Shown: piece after piece, positions 1-9,728 of the stretch
Layout: each line of letters begins with the position of its first letter
Position numbering within the stretch: position 1 is the stretch's first letter
The notes under the pieces: model-generated
What the model saw: the letters and a program-made list of their open reading frames with translations, nothing else
What the model was told of the DNA's origin: nothing
Database searches by the model: none
Assembly: GCF_033842475.1 (NCBI RefSeq)
Contig: NZ_JAWXYB010000018.1
Location: forward strand, 1,285,501 to 1,349,500
Source: Acidiphilium acidophilum
GTDB taxonomy: Bacteria > Pseudomonadota > Alphaproteobacteria > Acetobacterales > Acetobacteraceae
Reading direction: 5' to 3'
Length of the DNA: 64,000 nucleotides
Position numbers and translations under genes: made by a program

Positions 1-821
1 ATCGCCGCCCCCTGACACAGCACCGGCAGCGCAGCGGTCTCGGTCGCGGCAAGCGGCCGGATGCTCTGATATCCACGCAGCAACGCGCGCGATTTGGTGA
101 TGTTGAACGTCAGATCCGCCTCGAAGCACCAAGCATTCAGGCAGACCGCGATATCATAGGCAAAATAGTCGGTCGCCGCGAAATAGAAATCGATCAAGCC
201 CGAGATCGCGCCATCGAGGAAAAACACGTTGTCGGGAAACAGATCGGCATGGATCTGCCCGCGCGGCAGATCCTCGGGCCACGCAGCAAGGATTCGGTCA
301 AGCGCCGCCGCGAGTTCAACACCCCACCCCGGCTGCACCCGATCCGCGCTCTCCCCGCACCGATCGAGCAGCGGACGCCAGCCATGCGGCCCGAGCGCAT
401 TGGCTCGCTCGGCGGCATAGCCGGTCCCGGCTTCGTGCAGCCGCGCGAGCGCCGCGCCGAGCGGCCCGCAATGCGCCGCCGTGGGCCGACGCGGCCAGAT
501 CCCGGGCAGAAACGTGGTGATCGCCGCGATCCTCCCGGCAAGCGGATTGAGGTTCGCCCCGTCCTGCGCCCGCACCGGCAGCGGGCAGGGGAGGGATTGT
601 GCCGCCAGATGCTCCATCAACCCGAGAAACCACGGCAATTCCACCGGATCAACCCGTTTTTCATACAGGGTCAGAATGAAATCGCCTTCGGTGGTGCGCA
701 GCGAATAATTGCTGTTCTCCACCCCTTCGGCGATGCCGCGAAACGCCACCACGCGCCCAATTTCATAACGTTCCAGAAACGCCGCCAGCGCATCGTCGGT
801 GACTTCGGTATAAACTGCCAT
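1..821 (-). CDS. thrB: Homoserine kinase type II (ThrB), 3' end outside window
   Basis: Phosphorylates homoserine in the threonine branch of aspartate-family amino acid synthesis; cytoplasmic. About 273 N-terminal residues are visible, starting MAVYTEVTDDALAAFLERYE, and the gene runs off the left edge. The APH-type kinase fold is supported by the catalytic loop HADLFPDNV near residue 190 and the following GLIDFYF metal-binding aspartate. The ATG at 821 fits the usual N-terminus of ThrB proteins, which are about 320 residues long. A generic aminoglycoside phosphotransferase-family kinase is the only real alternative, and the N-terminus favours ThrB. The next gene diverges from it. Confidence 0.85.
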   Translation of the reverse strand, partial: MAVYTEVTDDALAAFLERYEIGRVVAFRGIAEGVENSNYSLRTTEGDFILTLYEKRVDPVELPWFLGLMEHLAAQSLPCPLPVRAQDGANLNPLAGRIAAITTFLPGIWPRRPTAAHCGPLGAALARLHEAGTGYAAERANALGPHGWRPLLDRCGESADRVQPGWGVELAAALDRILAAWPEDLPRGQIHADLFPDNVFFLDGAISGLIDFYFAATDYFAYDIAVCLNAWCFEADLTFNITKSRALLRGYQSIRPLAATETAALPVLCQGAA

Positions 822-889
822 GGCCGCCGGAGATGACCGATCCCGGTTTTGATGGCAAGGGAGGGGTGATGTTCTTCCAGGAGACCCAC

Positions 890-1408
890 GTGACCCGATT
901 TGTCCCGCTCGCCGTGCTGCTCGCCCCGCTCGGCCTGGCCGCCTGCACCGGCAGCAAAACGCCCGATCTGTATTGCCCCCAGGTCGCGGTCCTCCAGCAG
1001 GCCAGCCGCGTGATGCTCTACCAGGGTGCCTCGACCGATATCGCGGACCAGACCCTCGATTCCCGGATCACCGGCGTCGCCGGCAAATGCAGCCCAGCCG
1101 GCAAGGACATGGAACGCGTCACCTTCCGGATCGGTTTCGCCGCCACCAACGGCCCCGCCTCGCGCCTCACCGGCCAGACCCTGCCGTATTTCATCGCGAT
1201 CACGCAGGGTGACCGTATCATCAGCAAGCGTGTCTTCCCGGTCAGCTTCGACTTCCGCAACGGGGCCGAGCAGGCCGTGGCCAGCACCACCCCGATCCGC
1301 CTGATGTTCCCCCGCGCCGCCCGTAGCGCCGAGCAGCAGGTGCTGGTCGGGTTCCAGATGAACCAGGCCGAACTCGACACCGCAACCGGCGCCGCCACCT
1401 CCCGATGA
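890..1408 (+). CDS. Putative lipoprotein of unknown function
   Basis: A 172-residue protein with a short charged N-terminus, a hydrophobic stretch and a lipobox LGLAAC, so it is probably a lipid-anchored envelope protein. The GTG at 890 has AGGAG seven bases upstream and places the lipobox cysteine at residue 19; an ATG at 869, also with a GGAGG-like sequence, would place it at residue 26. The remainder looks like a soluble beta-rich domain, and I do not recognise a family. Its stop overlaps the start of the following methyltransferase by 4 bp (ATGA), so the two are probably co-translated. Confidence 0.65.
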   Translation: MTRFVPLAVLLAPLGLAACTGSKTPDLYCPQVAVLQQASRVMLYQGASTDIADQTLDSRITGVAGKCSPAGKDMERVTFRIGFAATNGPASRLTGQTLPYFIAITQGDRIISKRVFPVSFDFRNGAEQAVASTTPIRLMFPRAARSAEQQVLVGFQMNQAELDTATGAATSR

Positions 1409-2187
1409 CCGCCGACGTCACCTCACCGGCCCCCATCACCCACGGCACCAAAACGAGCGAGGTGATGCCGTTCCACGCCGGACTCGAGTATTTCGACTGC
1501 CTCAGCCGCCTCCACACCGCTCTGGCGCCGTCGCGCTACCTCGAAATCGGCGTCTGGCGCGGCGAGTCGCTCCAACGCGCGAACGCCGCCTCGATCGCGG
1601 TGGACCCGCATTTCCTGATCGACCGCGACATCACCGGAACCAAGCCCGCCTGCCATTTGTTCCAGTGCGGCAGCGACGAATTCTTCGCCACTCACGATCC
1701 CCTCGCGATCCTCGGCGGCCCGATCGACCTCGCCTTCCTCGATGGCATGCATTACTTCGAGTACCTGCTCCGCGATGTCGCGAACACCGAGCGGGCCTGC
1801 CATCCCCGCAGCGCGATCGTCCTGCACGACTGCCTGCCGATCGATGCGCTGATCACCCCGCGCGACCAGTCCGAACATCTCCGTCGCGATGCCATCGTCC
1901 CCGGCTGGTGGGCCGGCGATGTCTGGAAAGTCCCGGTGCTGCTTCGCCGGTTCCGCCCCGACCTGCGCATGATCGCCTTCGATGCCCCGCCCACCGGCCT
2001 CATCGTGATCACCGGACTCGATCCGGCCAATACCAGCCTGAACGAAAACTACGCCGCGATGGTCGATGCCATGATGCACGTCGAACTCGCCGATTTCGGC
2101 ACGCGCCGTCTGTTCGACTTGCTCGATCCCCACCCCACCGCCCTGCTGGACGACCCGGATGCCCTCCGCGCCGCCTTGTTCGCGTGA
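1405..2187 (+). CDS. Class I SAM-dependent methyltransferase-like protein
   Basis: A 260-residue protein with the Rossmann-type start RYLEIGVWRGESL (motif I, about residues 44-56), an acidic residue after the next strand (IAVDPH) and the strand DLAFLDGMHYFEY, as in the Methyltransf_24 group that acts on sugars and small metabolites. HDCLPID near residue 140 is also typical of that group. The substrate is unknown. It overlaps the lipoprotein upstream and, through GTGA, the reductase downstream, so it sits in one transcription unit. With the two-domain glycosyltransferase nearby, a role in surface glycan modification is possible, but that is inference from context. Confidence 0.65.
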   Translation: MTADVTSPAPITHGTKTSEVMPFHAGLEYFDCLSRLHTALAPSRYLEIGVWRGESLQRANAASIAVDPHFLIDRDITGTKPACHLFQCGSDEFFATHDPLAILGGPIDLAFLDGMHYFEYLLRDVANTERACHPRSAIVLHDCLPIDALITPRDQSEHLRRDAIVPGWWAGDVWKVPVLLRRFRPDLRMIAFDAPPTGLIVITGLDPANTSLNENYAAMVDAMMHVELADFGTRRLFDLLDPHPTALLDDPDALRAALFA

Positions 2188-2987
2188 CCGCCTCCCCGAT
2201 CACCGGCGCCGCCCTGATCACCGGCGGCGCGAAACGGATCGGTGCCGCGATCACCCGCGCCCTCGCGGCAGCCGGTCATCCCGTCGTGATCCATTACCGC
2301 AGCGCTGGCGGAGAGGCCGATGAGCTTGCCGCAACCATAACAGGGCAGGGGGGTCGTGCCTTCACCCTCGCCGCCGACCTCGCCGACCCCGCAATGGTCG
2401 AAACCCTGATCGCGCGCGCCGCCGCTCTTGCCGGCCCGATCGACATCCTGATCAACAACGCCTCGCATTTCAGCTTCGACCGGCCCGCCACCGTCACCGC
2501 CGAATCGCTCGCCGCCCATTTCGCCCCCAACCTCGCCGCCCCGGTGCTGCTCGCGCGCGACATGGCCGCCCGGATCGCCGAAAGTCATGGCGTAGCGGGG
2601 GCTCACGGCGAGCCCGGGCGGCGCGGCCTGATCGTCAACATCCTCGATCAGAAACTCGCCAACCTCAATCCCGACTTCTTCGCCTACACCATCGCCAAGG
2701 CCGGCCTCGCCGCAGCCACCGAAATGCTCGCCATGGCGCTGGCCCCGAACATCCGCGTCTGCGGCGTCTCCCCCGGCCTCACCTTGATCGGCGCGAAGCA
2801 GTCGGCGGAAAATTTCGTCCGTGGCCAGCAAGCGACCCCGCTGCGCCACGGTTCCAGCGCCGGGGATATCGCGCGTGCCGTCATGTTCCTCGTCACCACG
2901 CCTTCGATCACCGGGATCAATCTCCTGGTCGATGCCGGCGAACACATGATGCACCGCCAGCGTGACGTCTCGTTCAGCGTCGAATGA
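2184..2987 (+). CDS. Short-chain dehydrogenase/reductase, pteridine-reductase-like
   Basis: A 267-residue SDR enzyme. The NAD(P)-binding motif TGGAKRIG lies at about residues 11-18, NNAS follows in the middle, and the catalytic YTIAK is near residue 170. The TGGAKRIG form and the strand IVNILDQ before the active site resemble pteridine or dihydromonapterin reductases (FolM type), so reduction of a pterin with NADPH is a reasonable guess, not proven. The GTG at 2184 overlaps the preceding stop, which implies coupled translation. Its last 14 bases overlap the 3' end of a convergent coiled-coil gene. Confidence 0.75.
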   Translation: MTASPITGAALITGGAKRIGAAITRALAAAGHPVVIHYRSAGGEADELAATITGQGGRAFTLAADLADPAMVETLIARAAALAGPIDILINNASHFSFDRPATVTAESLAAHFAPNLAAPVLLARDMAARIAESHGVAGAHGEPGRRGLIVNILDQKLANLNPDFFAYTIAKAGLAAATEMLAMALAPNIRVCGVSPGLTLIGAKQSAENFVRGQQATPLRHGSSAGDIARAVMFLVTTPSITGINLLVDAGEHMMHRQRDVSFSVE

Positions 2988-3360
2988 CCCGCCGGACCAA
3001 CCGGGCCATCGGCAACACCGCGCGCAGGGCGCGCGGCCCCTCCGGCCAGACCAGCTCCTCGGCGAGCCGATGCAGCCGCGCAACCTGGTCTTCGAGATGC
3101 TCGATCCGCCGGTCCCGTGCCGCAATCTCCGCATCGAGCTCGCCGATCCGGCGATTCCGCTCCCTGATATGGGCGATTTCGCCATCGAGCGCGGCTTGCA
3201 CCGCCGTCACCAGCGCATCGAGTTCGTCGATCCGCCGGTTGCGCGCGGCGATATGCGCCTCCGCGTCCCCCAGCGCCGCCTCGCGCGCGGCGATCATGCG
3301 GCGCAACACCGCATCGAGCCCGGCCGGCAGCGGCAGATCGCGAACGGCGTCATCGGTCAT
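2974..3360 (-). CDS. Small coiled-coil protein of unknown function
   Basis: About 128 residues (131 if the ATG at 3369 is used). The centre carries three similar units, ARNRRIDELD, ERNRRIGELD and ARDRRIEHLE, in a clear heptad pattern predicting a long coiled coil; the C-terminus is basic (RLVRRVIRR). There is no signal peptide. It lies antisense between a reductase and a glycosyltransferase, and its start is only about 30 bases from the glycosyltransferase start, leaving little room for two separate promoters. The regular heptads argue that it is a real gene rather than an antisense shadow. Function unknown; a scaffold for the neighbouring glycan enzymes is only a guess. Confidence 0.55.
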   Translation of the reverse strand: MTDDAVRDLPLPAGLDAVLRRMIAAREAALGDAEAHIAARNRRIDELDALVTAVQAALDGEIAHIRERNRRIGELDAEIAARDRRIEHLEDQVARLHRLAEELVWPEGPRALRAVLPMARLVRRVIRR

Positions 3361-3390
3361 CGCTCTCATCTACGCGATTTCACCAGTCCG

Positions 3391-5658
3391 ATGAAGCCTC
3401 CGGTCCTCGTCGATGCACGCTGCCTGCAGCATCCCGGCTTCGCGCGTCGCGGCATCGGGCTGCACATCGCCGCCATGCTCGGTGCCGAACCGGCACGGCG
3501 ATTCGACATCACCCTCCTGTTCGACCCGCATCTGCCCCCGCCCGCGCCCGATCTTGCCGCACTCGGCGATCACGCGACCACCACCGCCTATGCCGCAAGT
3601 CGCAACGGCGCGATCCTGCTGCAACCCGCCCCGCTCAGCTTCCCGCCCGACCCGATCCGTCGCCTGCTTCATGCCCCCGCTCGAAGCGTACCCGTCCAAA
3701 GCATTGCGGTCGTGCTCGATTTCATCCCGCTCGACCATCCCGCGATTTACCTCGCCAGTCCCGATCAACGTCGCGCTTATAGGGCCGGTCTCGCAGCGCT
3801 GCGTCGCTACACCCGCTATCTGCCGATTTCCCACGCCACCGCCGCCCGGCTTCACAGCGTGCTCCCCCGAAGTGCGGGCAAGACCGATGTCACCGGCGTC
3901 GCCCTCCGCGACTCGCTGCGTCCGACCGGCTCACCGCCCGATCTCACCTCACGCGCCGGCACATTGATCGTCAGCGGCGATGACGCGCGCAAGAACCCCG
4001 AAATCGTCATCGATGCGAGGCTTCCCGGCCCGATCCGCTTCGTCGGCATCCATGACCCGAGCACCCGTGCGCGCCTCACCGCACGTCACACGGCAAAAGG
4101 CGGCGCCCCGGACTCGCTCCACTTCCTACCCCAGCTCGACGATACCGAACTCGCCCGCGCCTATGCCTCCGCCCGGCTCGTGATCGCCCCCTCGCGCGCT
4201 GAAGGGTTCTCGATGCCGGTGATCGAGGCGATCGCGCAGGGCACGCCGGTTCTGGCGGCCGACGAACCGGCCCAGGCCGAACTCATCCCATCCGCCCGGG
4301 ACCGCTTCGATCCGGACGATGCCGCAACCCTCGGCACGACCGCGCGACGGCTCCTCACCGACGATGCCGCCTGGCACGAAATCAGGGACCGCCAGGCCCC
4401 GGTCTGGCGCGATTTCACCACTGAAGCCGTCGCGTCCCGGTTCTGGGCTCGGCTCTGGGCCCCGTTCGATCATCTCGCAGCCCCCGCGATCCTGCGCTCC
4501 GCCCGCCCGCGCATCGCTCTGCTGTCGCCTCTGCCACCCACCTATTCCGGCTGTGCCGACCACAGCGCCGGCCTGCTCGACGAAATCCGCCACCTTGCCG
4601 AGGTCACCGCCTTCAGCGACACCGCCGCACCGGTTCTCCCGGAAGGCGTGGCGTTCGGTGGCCGGGCGGATGGCACGATCATGACCTCGTCGCGCTTCGA
4701 TGCGCTGATCACGGTCCTCGGCAATTCGATCTTCCACCGCACCGAAATGCGCCTTCTGCTCGACTACGGCGCGGCGGCGATCCTGCACGATGCGCGCATG
4801 ATGGGCTTTTACCTCAGCGCCTGCGGGACCGCGCGCGCAAGGGGCGTCGCCGCCGCGGAACTTGCCCGCGATGTCACCGATCGCGACCTCGATTCCTGGG
4901 AACTCGACCAGTTTGCGATGCCCGCCCGGTTCATCGGTGAAATCGCTGCAGCCGCAAGCCCCCTGATCGTTCACGCCGCAGACACCGCCCGTTTCGTCGC
5001 CGCGCGGCACGGCGTTCAACCGGCTCTCCTGCCGCTGCCACCGTACCGCCTGCCGGACCCCGCCAGCCTCACCCGGGAAGGCCGCGCCGCAGCGCGCGCG
5101 CGGCTCGGCCTCGAACCCGATCACCTGCTTGTCGTAAGTTTCGGCCATGTCCATCCGGGCAAGGACCCCTACCGCACCATCGACGCTTTCGCCTGCCTCG
5201 CCGCGATCAGGCCATGCCGCTTCGCCCTGGTCGGCGCCGGCAATCCCGGTTTGATCGCGGCGCTCGCCGCCCATGCCCACGCGCACGGCATCCCGTCCGG
5301 ATCGATCGCCCTCGGTCCCGATCAGGTGGACGAACAGGCCTATCGCGACTATCTCGCCGCCGCCGATGCCGCCCTGCAACTCCGGCGCGCCCCACCCGGG
5401 AGTATCTCCGGTGCCCTGATGGATATCGCCGCCGCCGGCCTTCCCGGCGTGGCAGCGGCCACGCTGACCGAAGCGCTCCAGCCGCCCGCCTATATCCACC
5501 CGGTCGACGATAACGCCGACCCCGCCGAAATCGCTGCCGCGCTTGCACTCCTCCTCGATCAGGACCGCGCCCCGATCGAGGCGCAGCGCCGCGATTTCGT
5601 CGCCTGCCGCAGCATGGCGCGGTACGCGCGCGCACTGCTCGATGCGGTCATGTCATGA
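3391..5658 (+). CDS. Glycosyltransferase with two GT4-like domains
   Basis: A 755-residue protein starting MKPPVLVDARCL. It has two GT-B glycosyltransferase halves. The first (to about residue 370) ends in a GT4 C-domain with LVIAPSRAEGFSMPVIEAIA, the donor-binding E-x7-E region. The second (from about residue 372, PRIALLSPLPPTYSG) carries VSFGHVHPGKDPYRTIDAF and a nucleotide-sugar domain that looks less conserved at the acidic motif. Such tandem enzymes build lipopolysaccharide or exopolysaccharide chains. The open frame continues upstream to 2962, but only the sequence from 3391 looks like protein. Donor and acceptor are unknown. Confidence 0.8.
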   Translation: MKPPVLVDARCLQHPGFARRGIGLHIAAMLGAEPARRFDITLLFDPHLPPPAPDLAALGDHATTTAYAASRNGAILLQPAPLSFPPDPIRRLLHAPARSVPVQSIAVVLDFIPLDHPAIYLASPDQRRAYRAGLAALRRYTRYLPISHATAARLHSVLPRSAGKTDVTGVALRDSLRPTGSPPDLTSRAGTLIVSGDDARKNPEIVIDARLPGPIRFVGIHDPSTRARLTARHTAKGGAPDSLHFLPQLDDTELARAYASARLVIAPSRAEGFSMPVIEAIAQGTPVLAADEPAQAELIPSARDRFDPDDAATLGTTARRLLTDDAAWHEIRDRQAPVWRDFTTEAVASRFWARLWAPFDHLAAPAILRSARPRIALLSPLPPTYSGCADHSAGLLDEIRHLAEVTAFSDTAAPVLPEGVAFGGRADGTIMTSSRFDALITVLGNSIFHRTEMRLLLDYGAAAILHDARMMGFYLSACGTARARGVAAAELARDVTDRDLDSWELDQFAMPARFIGEIAAAASPLIVHAADTARFVAARHGVQPALLPLPPYRLPDPASLTREGRAAARARLGLEPDHLLVVSFGHVHPGKDPYRTIDAFACLAAIRPCRFALVGAGNPGLIAALAAHAHAHGIPSGSIALGPDQVDEQAYRDYLAAADAALQLRRAPPGSISGALMDIAAAGLPGVAAATLTEALQPPAYIHPVDDNADPAEIAAALALLLDQDRAPIEAQRRDFVACRSMARYARALLDAVMS

Positions 5659-5663
5659 GCCCG

Positions 5664-5692
5664 CTTGTGTCCTGCCCGCAGCCATCCTAATT
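5664..5692 (+). promoter_or_regulatory. Possible heat-shock (RpoH) promoter of grpE
   Basis: CTTG at 5664-5667 is followed after 18 bases by CCTAAT at 5686-5691, close to the alphaproteobacterial sigma-32 pattern (CTTG, 17-18 bases, CYTAT). It would start transcription only a few bases before the grpE ATG at 5701, giving an almost leaderless message, which weakens the call. Transcription from the glycosyltransferase gene could also serve grpE. Confidence 0.25.
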
Positions 5693-5700
5693 CCTCAGCC

Positions 5701-6288
5701 ATGAACGACGATACCATTCATCCCGAGGCCGAACCGGCCCCCGAGACCATCGACTCCCTTAACGACGCGGCCCCCACCGCCGAGGCGCGGATTGCCACGC
5801 TCGAAGCCGAAGCCGCCGAGTACCGCGACAAATGGATCCGCGCCCAGGCCGAGATGGAAAATCTGCGCGCCCGCACCCGGCGCGAGGTCGAGGATGCACG
5901 GCTCTACGCGGTGCAGAAATTCGCGGGCGATGTCGCCGAGACCGCCGAGAATCTCCGTCGCGGCCTCGAATCCCTGCCCCCAGCCGCACCCGACGAATCC
6001 GAGCTTCTGGCCAAATTGCGGGACGGTTTCGCGGGCGTCGAACGCAGTTTCGTCGCCATGCTGGAGCGCAACGGCATCAAGGCCGAGGAACCGGTCGGCG
6101 CGATGTTCGATGCCAACCGCCATCAGGCAATGGCCGAGCAGGAAACCAGCGATGCCCCACCCGGCACGATCATCCAGGCCTGGAGCCGCTCATGGCTGCT
6201 CAACGGTCGTCTGCTGAAACCCGCCATGGTCGTGGTCGCGAAAGCGCCCGCACCCCCGCATGGCAGTCATCTCGATGTCGAAGCCTGA
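5701..6288 (+). CDS. grpE: Nucleotide exchange factor GrpE
   Basis: Releases ADP from DnaK in the cytoplasmic chaperone cycle. The protein has 195 residues: an acidic, disordered N-terminus, a long helix (RIATLEAEAAEYRDKWIRAQ, then AEMENLRARTRREVEDA) and the C-terminal beta domain with GVERSFVAMLERNGIK, FDANRHQAMAE and GTIIQAWSRSWLLNGRLLKPA, all GrpE hallmarks. The ATG at 5701 is chosen because the N-terminus then matches the family length. dnaK and dnaJ follow on the same strand. hrcA, often the upstream neighbour in proteobacteria, is not here; a glycosyltransferase gene ends 42 bases before. Confidence 0.97.
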   Translation: MNDDTIHPEAEPAPETIDSLNDAAPTAEARIATLEAEAAEYRDKWIRAQAEMENLRARTRREVEDARLYAVQKFAGDVAETAENLRRGLESLPPAAPDESELLAKLRDGFAGVERSFVAMLERNGIKAEEPVGAMFDANRHQAMAEQETSDAPPGTIIQAWSRSWLLNGRLLKPAMVVVAKAPAPPHGSHLDVEA

Positions 6289-6345
6289 AATTTAGCCAAA
6301 TCTTGATCGCCTGCCGTTAATTTAGCGGCAATCACAAAATCGGCT

Positions 6346-6374
6346 CTTGTGCCCGAAGGGTCGCTTCAATACAT
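6346..6374 (+). promoter_or_regulatory. Possible heat-shock (RpoH) promoter of dnaK
   Basis: In the 156-base gap between grpE and dnaK, CTTG at 6346-6349 is followed after 17 bases by CAATACAT at 6367-6374, an acceptable though imperfect match to the alphaproteobacterial sigma-32 consensus. It would leave a 5' leader of roughly 65 bases before the AAGGAG and ATG of dnaK. An imperfect inverted repeat (GCCGTTAA ... TTAGCGGC, about 6312-6329) lies upstream. No CIRCE element (TTAGCACTC ... GAGTGCTAA) was seen. Confidence 0.35.
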
Positions 6375-6444
6375 CTTGGGCGTGAAACAAGGGATGCGCC
6401 CGATGCTTCGGGTCCGGCACATCCGCTGCAAAGGAGAAGTTTCT

Positions 6445-8367
6445 ATGAGTAAGGTCATCGGTATCGACCTCGGAACCACCAATTCATGCGTCGCGGTCAT
6501 GGAGGGCAAGGATGTCCGCGTGATCGAAAACGCTGAAGGCGCGCGCACCACGCCTTCAATGGTCGCCTTCGCCGAAAACGGCGAGCGCCTGATCGGGCAG
6601 TCGGCCAAGCGCCAGGCGGTCACCAACCCGACCAACACACTCTACGCCGTCAAGCGCCTGATCGGTCGCCGGTTCGACGATCCCACCGTCGAGAAGGACA
6701 AGGGCTTGGTCCCCTACGGCATCGTGCGCGGCGACAATGGCGATGCCTGGGTCGAGGCACGGGGCCAGCGTTACGCGCCCAGCCAGATTTCATCCTATAT
6801 CCTGACCAAAATGAAGGAAACCGCCGAAGCCTATCTCGGCGAAACAGTCACCCAGGCGGTCATCACCGTCCCGGCCTACTTCAACGACGCCCAGCGTCAG
6901 GCGACCAAGGACGCCGGTAAAATCGCCGGTCTCGAAGTCCTGCGCATCATCAACGAGCCGACTGCGGCAGCCCTTGCCTATGGCATGGATAAAAAGCAGG
7001 CCGGCACCGTCGCGGTGTACGATCTCGGCGGCGGCACGTTCGACGTCTCGGTGCTCGAACTGGGCGACGGCGTGTTCGAGGTGAAATCCACCAACGGCGA
7101 TACCTTCCTCGGCGGTGAGGATTTCGACCAGCGCGTGATCGACTATCTCGCGGCCGAGTTCCAGCGCGAACAGGGCATCGATCTGCGCAAGGACAAGCTG
7201 GCCCTCCAGCGCCTCAAGGAGGCGGCCGAAAAAGCCAAGATCGAGCTGTCCTCCTCGAAGGAAACCGAAATCAACCTGCCCTTCATCACCGCCGACGCCT
7301 CCGGGCCGAAGCATCTCGTGATGAAGCTCACCCGGGCGAAACTGGAATCCCTGGTCGACGATCTGATCGAACGGACCATGGGCCCGTGCCGCGCGGCCTT
7401 GAAGGACGCAGGCGTCACCGCCGGCGAGATCGACGAAGTCATTCTGGTCGGCGGCATGACCCGCATGCCCAAGGTGATCGAGGCGGTCAAAGCCTTCTTC
7501 GGCAAGGAACCGGCCCGTAACGTCAACCCGGACGAAGTCGTCGCGATCGGCGCCGGCATCCAGGGTGCCGTGCTCAAGGGCGACGTCAAGGACGTTCTGC
7601 TGCTCGATGTCACGCCGCTCTCGCTCGGCATCGAAACCCTCGGTGGCGTCTTCACCCGCCTGATCGACCGCAACACCACGATCCCGACCAAGAAGAGCCA
7701 GACCTTCTCGACCGCGGATGACAACCAGACCGCCGTGACCATCAAGGTCTTCCAGGGCGAACGTGAAATGGCGGCGGACAACAAAATCCTCGGCCAGTTC
7801 GACCTGATGGGCCTCCCCGCCGCACCCCGTGGCGTGCCGCAGATCGAGGTCACCTTCGACATCGACGCGAACGGCATCGTCTCGGTCTCGGCCAAGGACA
7901 AGGCCACCGGCAAGGAGCAGCAGATCCGCATCCAGGCCTCGGGCGGACTTTCGGACGCCGACATCGAGAAAATGGTCAAGGACGCGGAAGCCAATGCCGC
8001 GACCGACAAGGCCAAGCGCGAACTGGTCGATGCCCGCAACCAGGCCGACAGCCTGGTGCACCAGACCGAAAAAACCCTCAAGGAAAACGAGGGCAAGGTT
8101 TCGGATCAGGACAAGGGCGAGGCCGAAGCCGCAATGGCTGCGGCACGCACCGCGCTCGAAGGCTCCGATCTCGAAGCCATCAAGGCAGCGACCGACCGGC
8201 TGACCCAGATCGCGATGCGCGTCGGCGAGGCGATGTACAAGGCCCAGGCGGAAGCGGGGCAGGCAGGCCCCGGCGCCGAAGCACAAGGTGCCGAGTCGTC
8301 GAAACCCGGCGAAAAAGTAGTCGACGCCGAGTTCGAGGACGTGGACGACAAGAAGAAATCGGCTTGA
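6445..8367 (+). CDS. dnaK: Molecular chaperone DnaK (Hsp70)
   Basis: ATP-driven chaperone of 640 residues, the normal length. It begins [20 protein letters not shown] (phosphate 1 loop) and contains [34 protein letters not shown]-type ATPase motifs, the inter-domain linker region [17 protein letters not shown] and the C-terminal acidic tail [16 protein letters not shown] typical of alphaproteobacterial DnaK. The ATG at 6445 has AAGGAG about nine bases upstream; an earlier in-frame start at 6349 would add a non-conserved leader. It works with GrpE upstream and DnaJ downstream, and a hairpin terminator separates it from dnaJ. Confidence 0.98.
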   Translation: MSKVIGIDLGTTNSCVAVMEGKDVRVIENAEGARTTPSMVAFAENGERLIGQSAKRQAVTNPTNTLYAVKRLIGRRFDDPTVEKDKGLVPYGIVRGDNGDAWVEARGQRYAPSQISSYILTKMKETAEAYLGETVTQAVITVPAYFNDAQRQATKDAGKIAGLEVLRIINEPTAAALAYGMDKKQAGTVAVYDLGGGTFDVSVLELGDGVFEVKSTNGDTFLGGEDFDQRVIDYLAAEFQREQGIDLRKDKLALQRLKEAAEKAKIELSSSKETEINLPFITADASGPKHLVMKLTRAKLESLVDDLIERTMGPCRAALKDAGVTAGEIDEVILVGGMTRMPKVIEAVKAFFGKEPARNVNPDEVVAIGAGIQGAVLKGDVKDVLLLDVTPLSLGIETLGGVFTRLIDRNTTIPTKKSQTFSTADDNQTAVTIKVFQGEREMAADNKILGQFDLMGLPAAPRGVPQIEVTFDIDANGIVSVSAKDKATGKEQQIRIQASGGLSDADIEKMVKDAEANAATDKAKRELVDARNQADSLVHQTEKTLKENEGKVSDQDKGEAEAAMAAARTALEGSDLEAIKAATDRLTQIAMRVGEAMYKAQAEAGQAGPGAEAQGAESSKPGEKVVDAEFEDVDDKKKSA

Positions 8368-8399
8368 GCGAACCCCAGCGCCGCTGACGAAGCCTAACG

Positions 8400-8430
8400 C
8401 TCCGGACCAGAGATGGTCCGGGGCTTTCTT
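8400..8430 (+). terminator. Rho-independent terminator after dnaK
   Basis: A nine-pair stem (CTCCGGACC with GGTCCGGGG, one G-T pair, loop AGAGAT) is followed by CTTTCTT. It lies 33 bases after the dnaK stop and 48 before the dnaJ start, so it probably lowers dnaJ expression relative to dnaK. Confidence 0.75.
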
Positions 8431-8477
8431 GTTGTAACAGGTCGTTTTCGATCGAAATTCGAGGTTGAGCCGCCATC

Positions 8478-9617
8478 ATGGCCAAGACGGATTATTACGA
8501 ACTGCTCGGCGCGCGGCGCGGTGCCTCGGCCGACGAACTCAAAAAAGCCTATCGCAAGATGGCGATGCAGTATCATCCCGACCGCAACCCCGGTGACAAG
8601 GCAGCCGAACAGCGGTTCAAGGACGTCAACGAAGCCTACGACGTCCTCAAGGACGACCAGAAACGCGCCGCCTACGACAAATTCGGTCACGCCGCCTTCG
8701 AAAACGGCGGCGGTCCCGGCGGATTCGGCGGCGGCGGCTTCGGGTTCGAAGGCGGTATCGGCGATATTTTCGAACAGATGTTCGGCGAGGCCATGGGTGG
8801 CCGGCGCGGCGGTGGCCGGGCCGAACGCACCGGCGCCGATGTCCGCGCCGCCGTCGAAATCGACCTCACCCAGGCCTTCGCGGGCACCAAGGTCGAAGTC
8901 CGCGTCCCCACCCGCGTCGCCTGCGATGCCTGCAACGGCACCGGCTCCGCCGACAAGCAGGCGAGTTCCGACAATTGCCCGACCTGCGGCGGCGCCGGTC
9001 GGGTCCGCGCCCAGCAGGGCTTCTTCGTGGTCGAACGCACCTGCCCGACCTGCGGCGGCGCGGGCCGCACCATCCGCAACCCGTGCCGGGTCTGCGCCGG
9101 CGCTGGCACCTTGCCGCGCGAGCGCACCCTCTCGGTCGCCATCCCCGCCGGCGTGGAAGACGGCACCCGCATCCGCCTCTCCGGCGAAGGCGAAGCCGGC
9201 GGCAAGGGCGCACCGCCCGGCGATCTCTACGTCCACGTCGCCATCCGCCCGCACGCCATCTTCCAGCGCGACGGTGCCAACGTCTTCTGCCGCGTTCCCC
9301 TGCGCATGAGCCAGGCGGCACTCGGCGGCGAAATCGAGGTCCCCGCCATCGATGGCAGCCGCGCCCGCGTCAAAATCCCCACCGGCACCCAAACCGGCGA
9401 TCAGTTCCGCCTGCGCGGCAAGGGGTTCTCCGTCCTGCGCAGCACCCAGCGCGGCGACATGTACATCCAGGTCGCGGTCGAAACCCCCCAGAACCTCACC
9501 AGGCGCCAGCGCGAACTCCTTGAGGAATTCGAGCGCGAGGCCGGCGGCAGCACGTCCGGCAGCCCGGAGCACGAGGGATTCTTCGCCAAGGTCAAGGAGT
9601 TCTTCGAAGGGCTCTGA
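8478..9617 (+). CDS. dnaJ: Chaperone protein DnaJ (Hsp40)
   Basis: Co-chaperone that delivers clients to DnaK and stimulates its ATPase; 379 residues. The J-domain occupies residues 1-70 with HPD at 33-35, followed by a Gly/Phe-rich segment ([16 protein letters not shown]), then four zinc-binding CxxCxGxG repeats ([32 protein letters not shown]), then the substrate-binding C-domains. All catalytic and zinc residues are present. A short AACAC/GTGTT hairpin with a T-rich end (about 9657-9675) may be a weak terminator. Probably transcribed with dnaK at reduced level through the terminator, or from its own promoter. Confidence 0.98.
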   Translation: MAKTDYYELLGARRGASADELKKAYRKMAMQYHPDRNPGDKAAEQRFKDVNEAYDVLKDDQKRAAYDKFGHAAFENGGGPGGFGGGGFGFEGGIGDIFEQMFGEAMGGRRGGGRAERTGADVRAAVEIDLTQAFAGTKVEVRVPTRVACDACNGTGSADKQASSDNCPTCGGAGRVRAQQGFFVVERTCPTCGGAGRTIRNPCRVCAGAGTLPRERTLSVAIPAGVEDGTRIRLSGEGEAGGKGAPPGDLYVHVAIRPHAIFQRDGANVFCRVPLRMSQAALGGEIEVPAIDGSRARVKIPTGTQTGDQFRLRGKGFSVLRSTQRGDMYIQVAVETPQNLTRRQRELLEEFEREAGGSTSGSPEHEGFFAKVKEFFEGL

Positions 9618-9728
9618 GCATCGCGCAGCGGGGACAGGATTAATTTAATGGAATGTAACACCTCGTTGTGTTTTCCCGCCCAAACTGCAATTGAGACTCA
9701 CCGATCAACCTTGCCGAGGCATCCGATC

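Noticed and set aside
1665-2183. Longer N-terminus of the short-chain reductase
   Set aside because: The upstream part of the frame is a shadow of the methyltransferase gene; the GTG at 2184 directly precedes the conserved SDR start.
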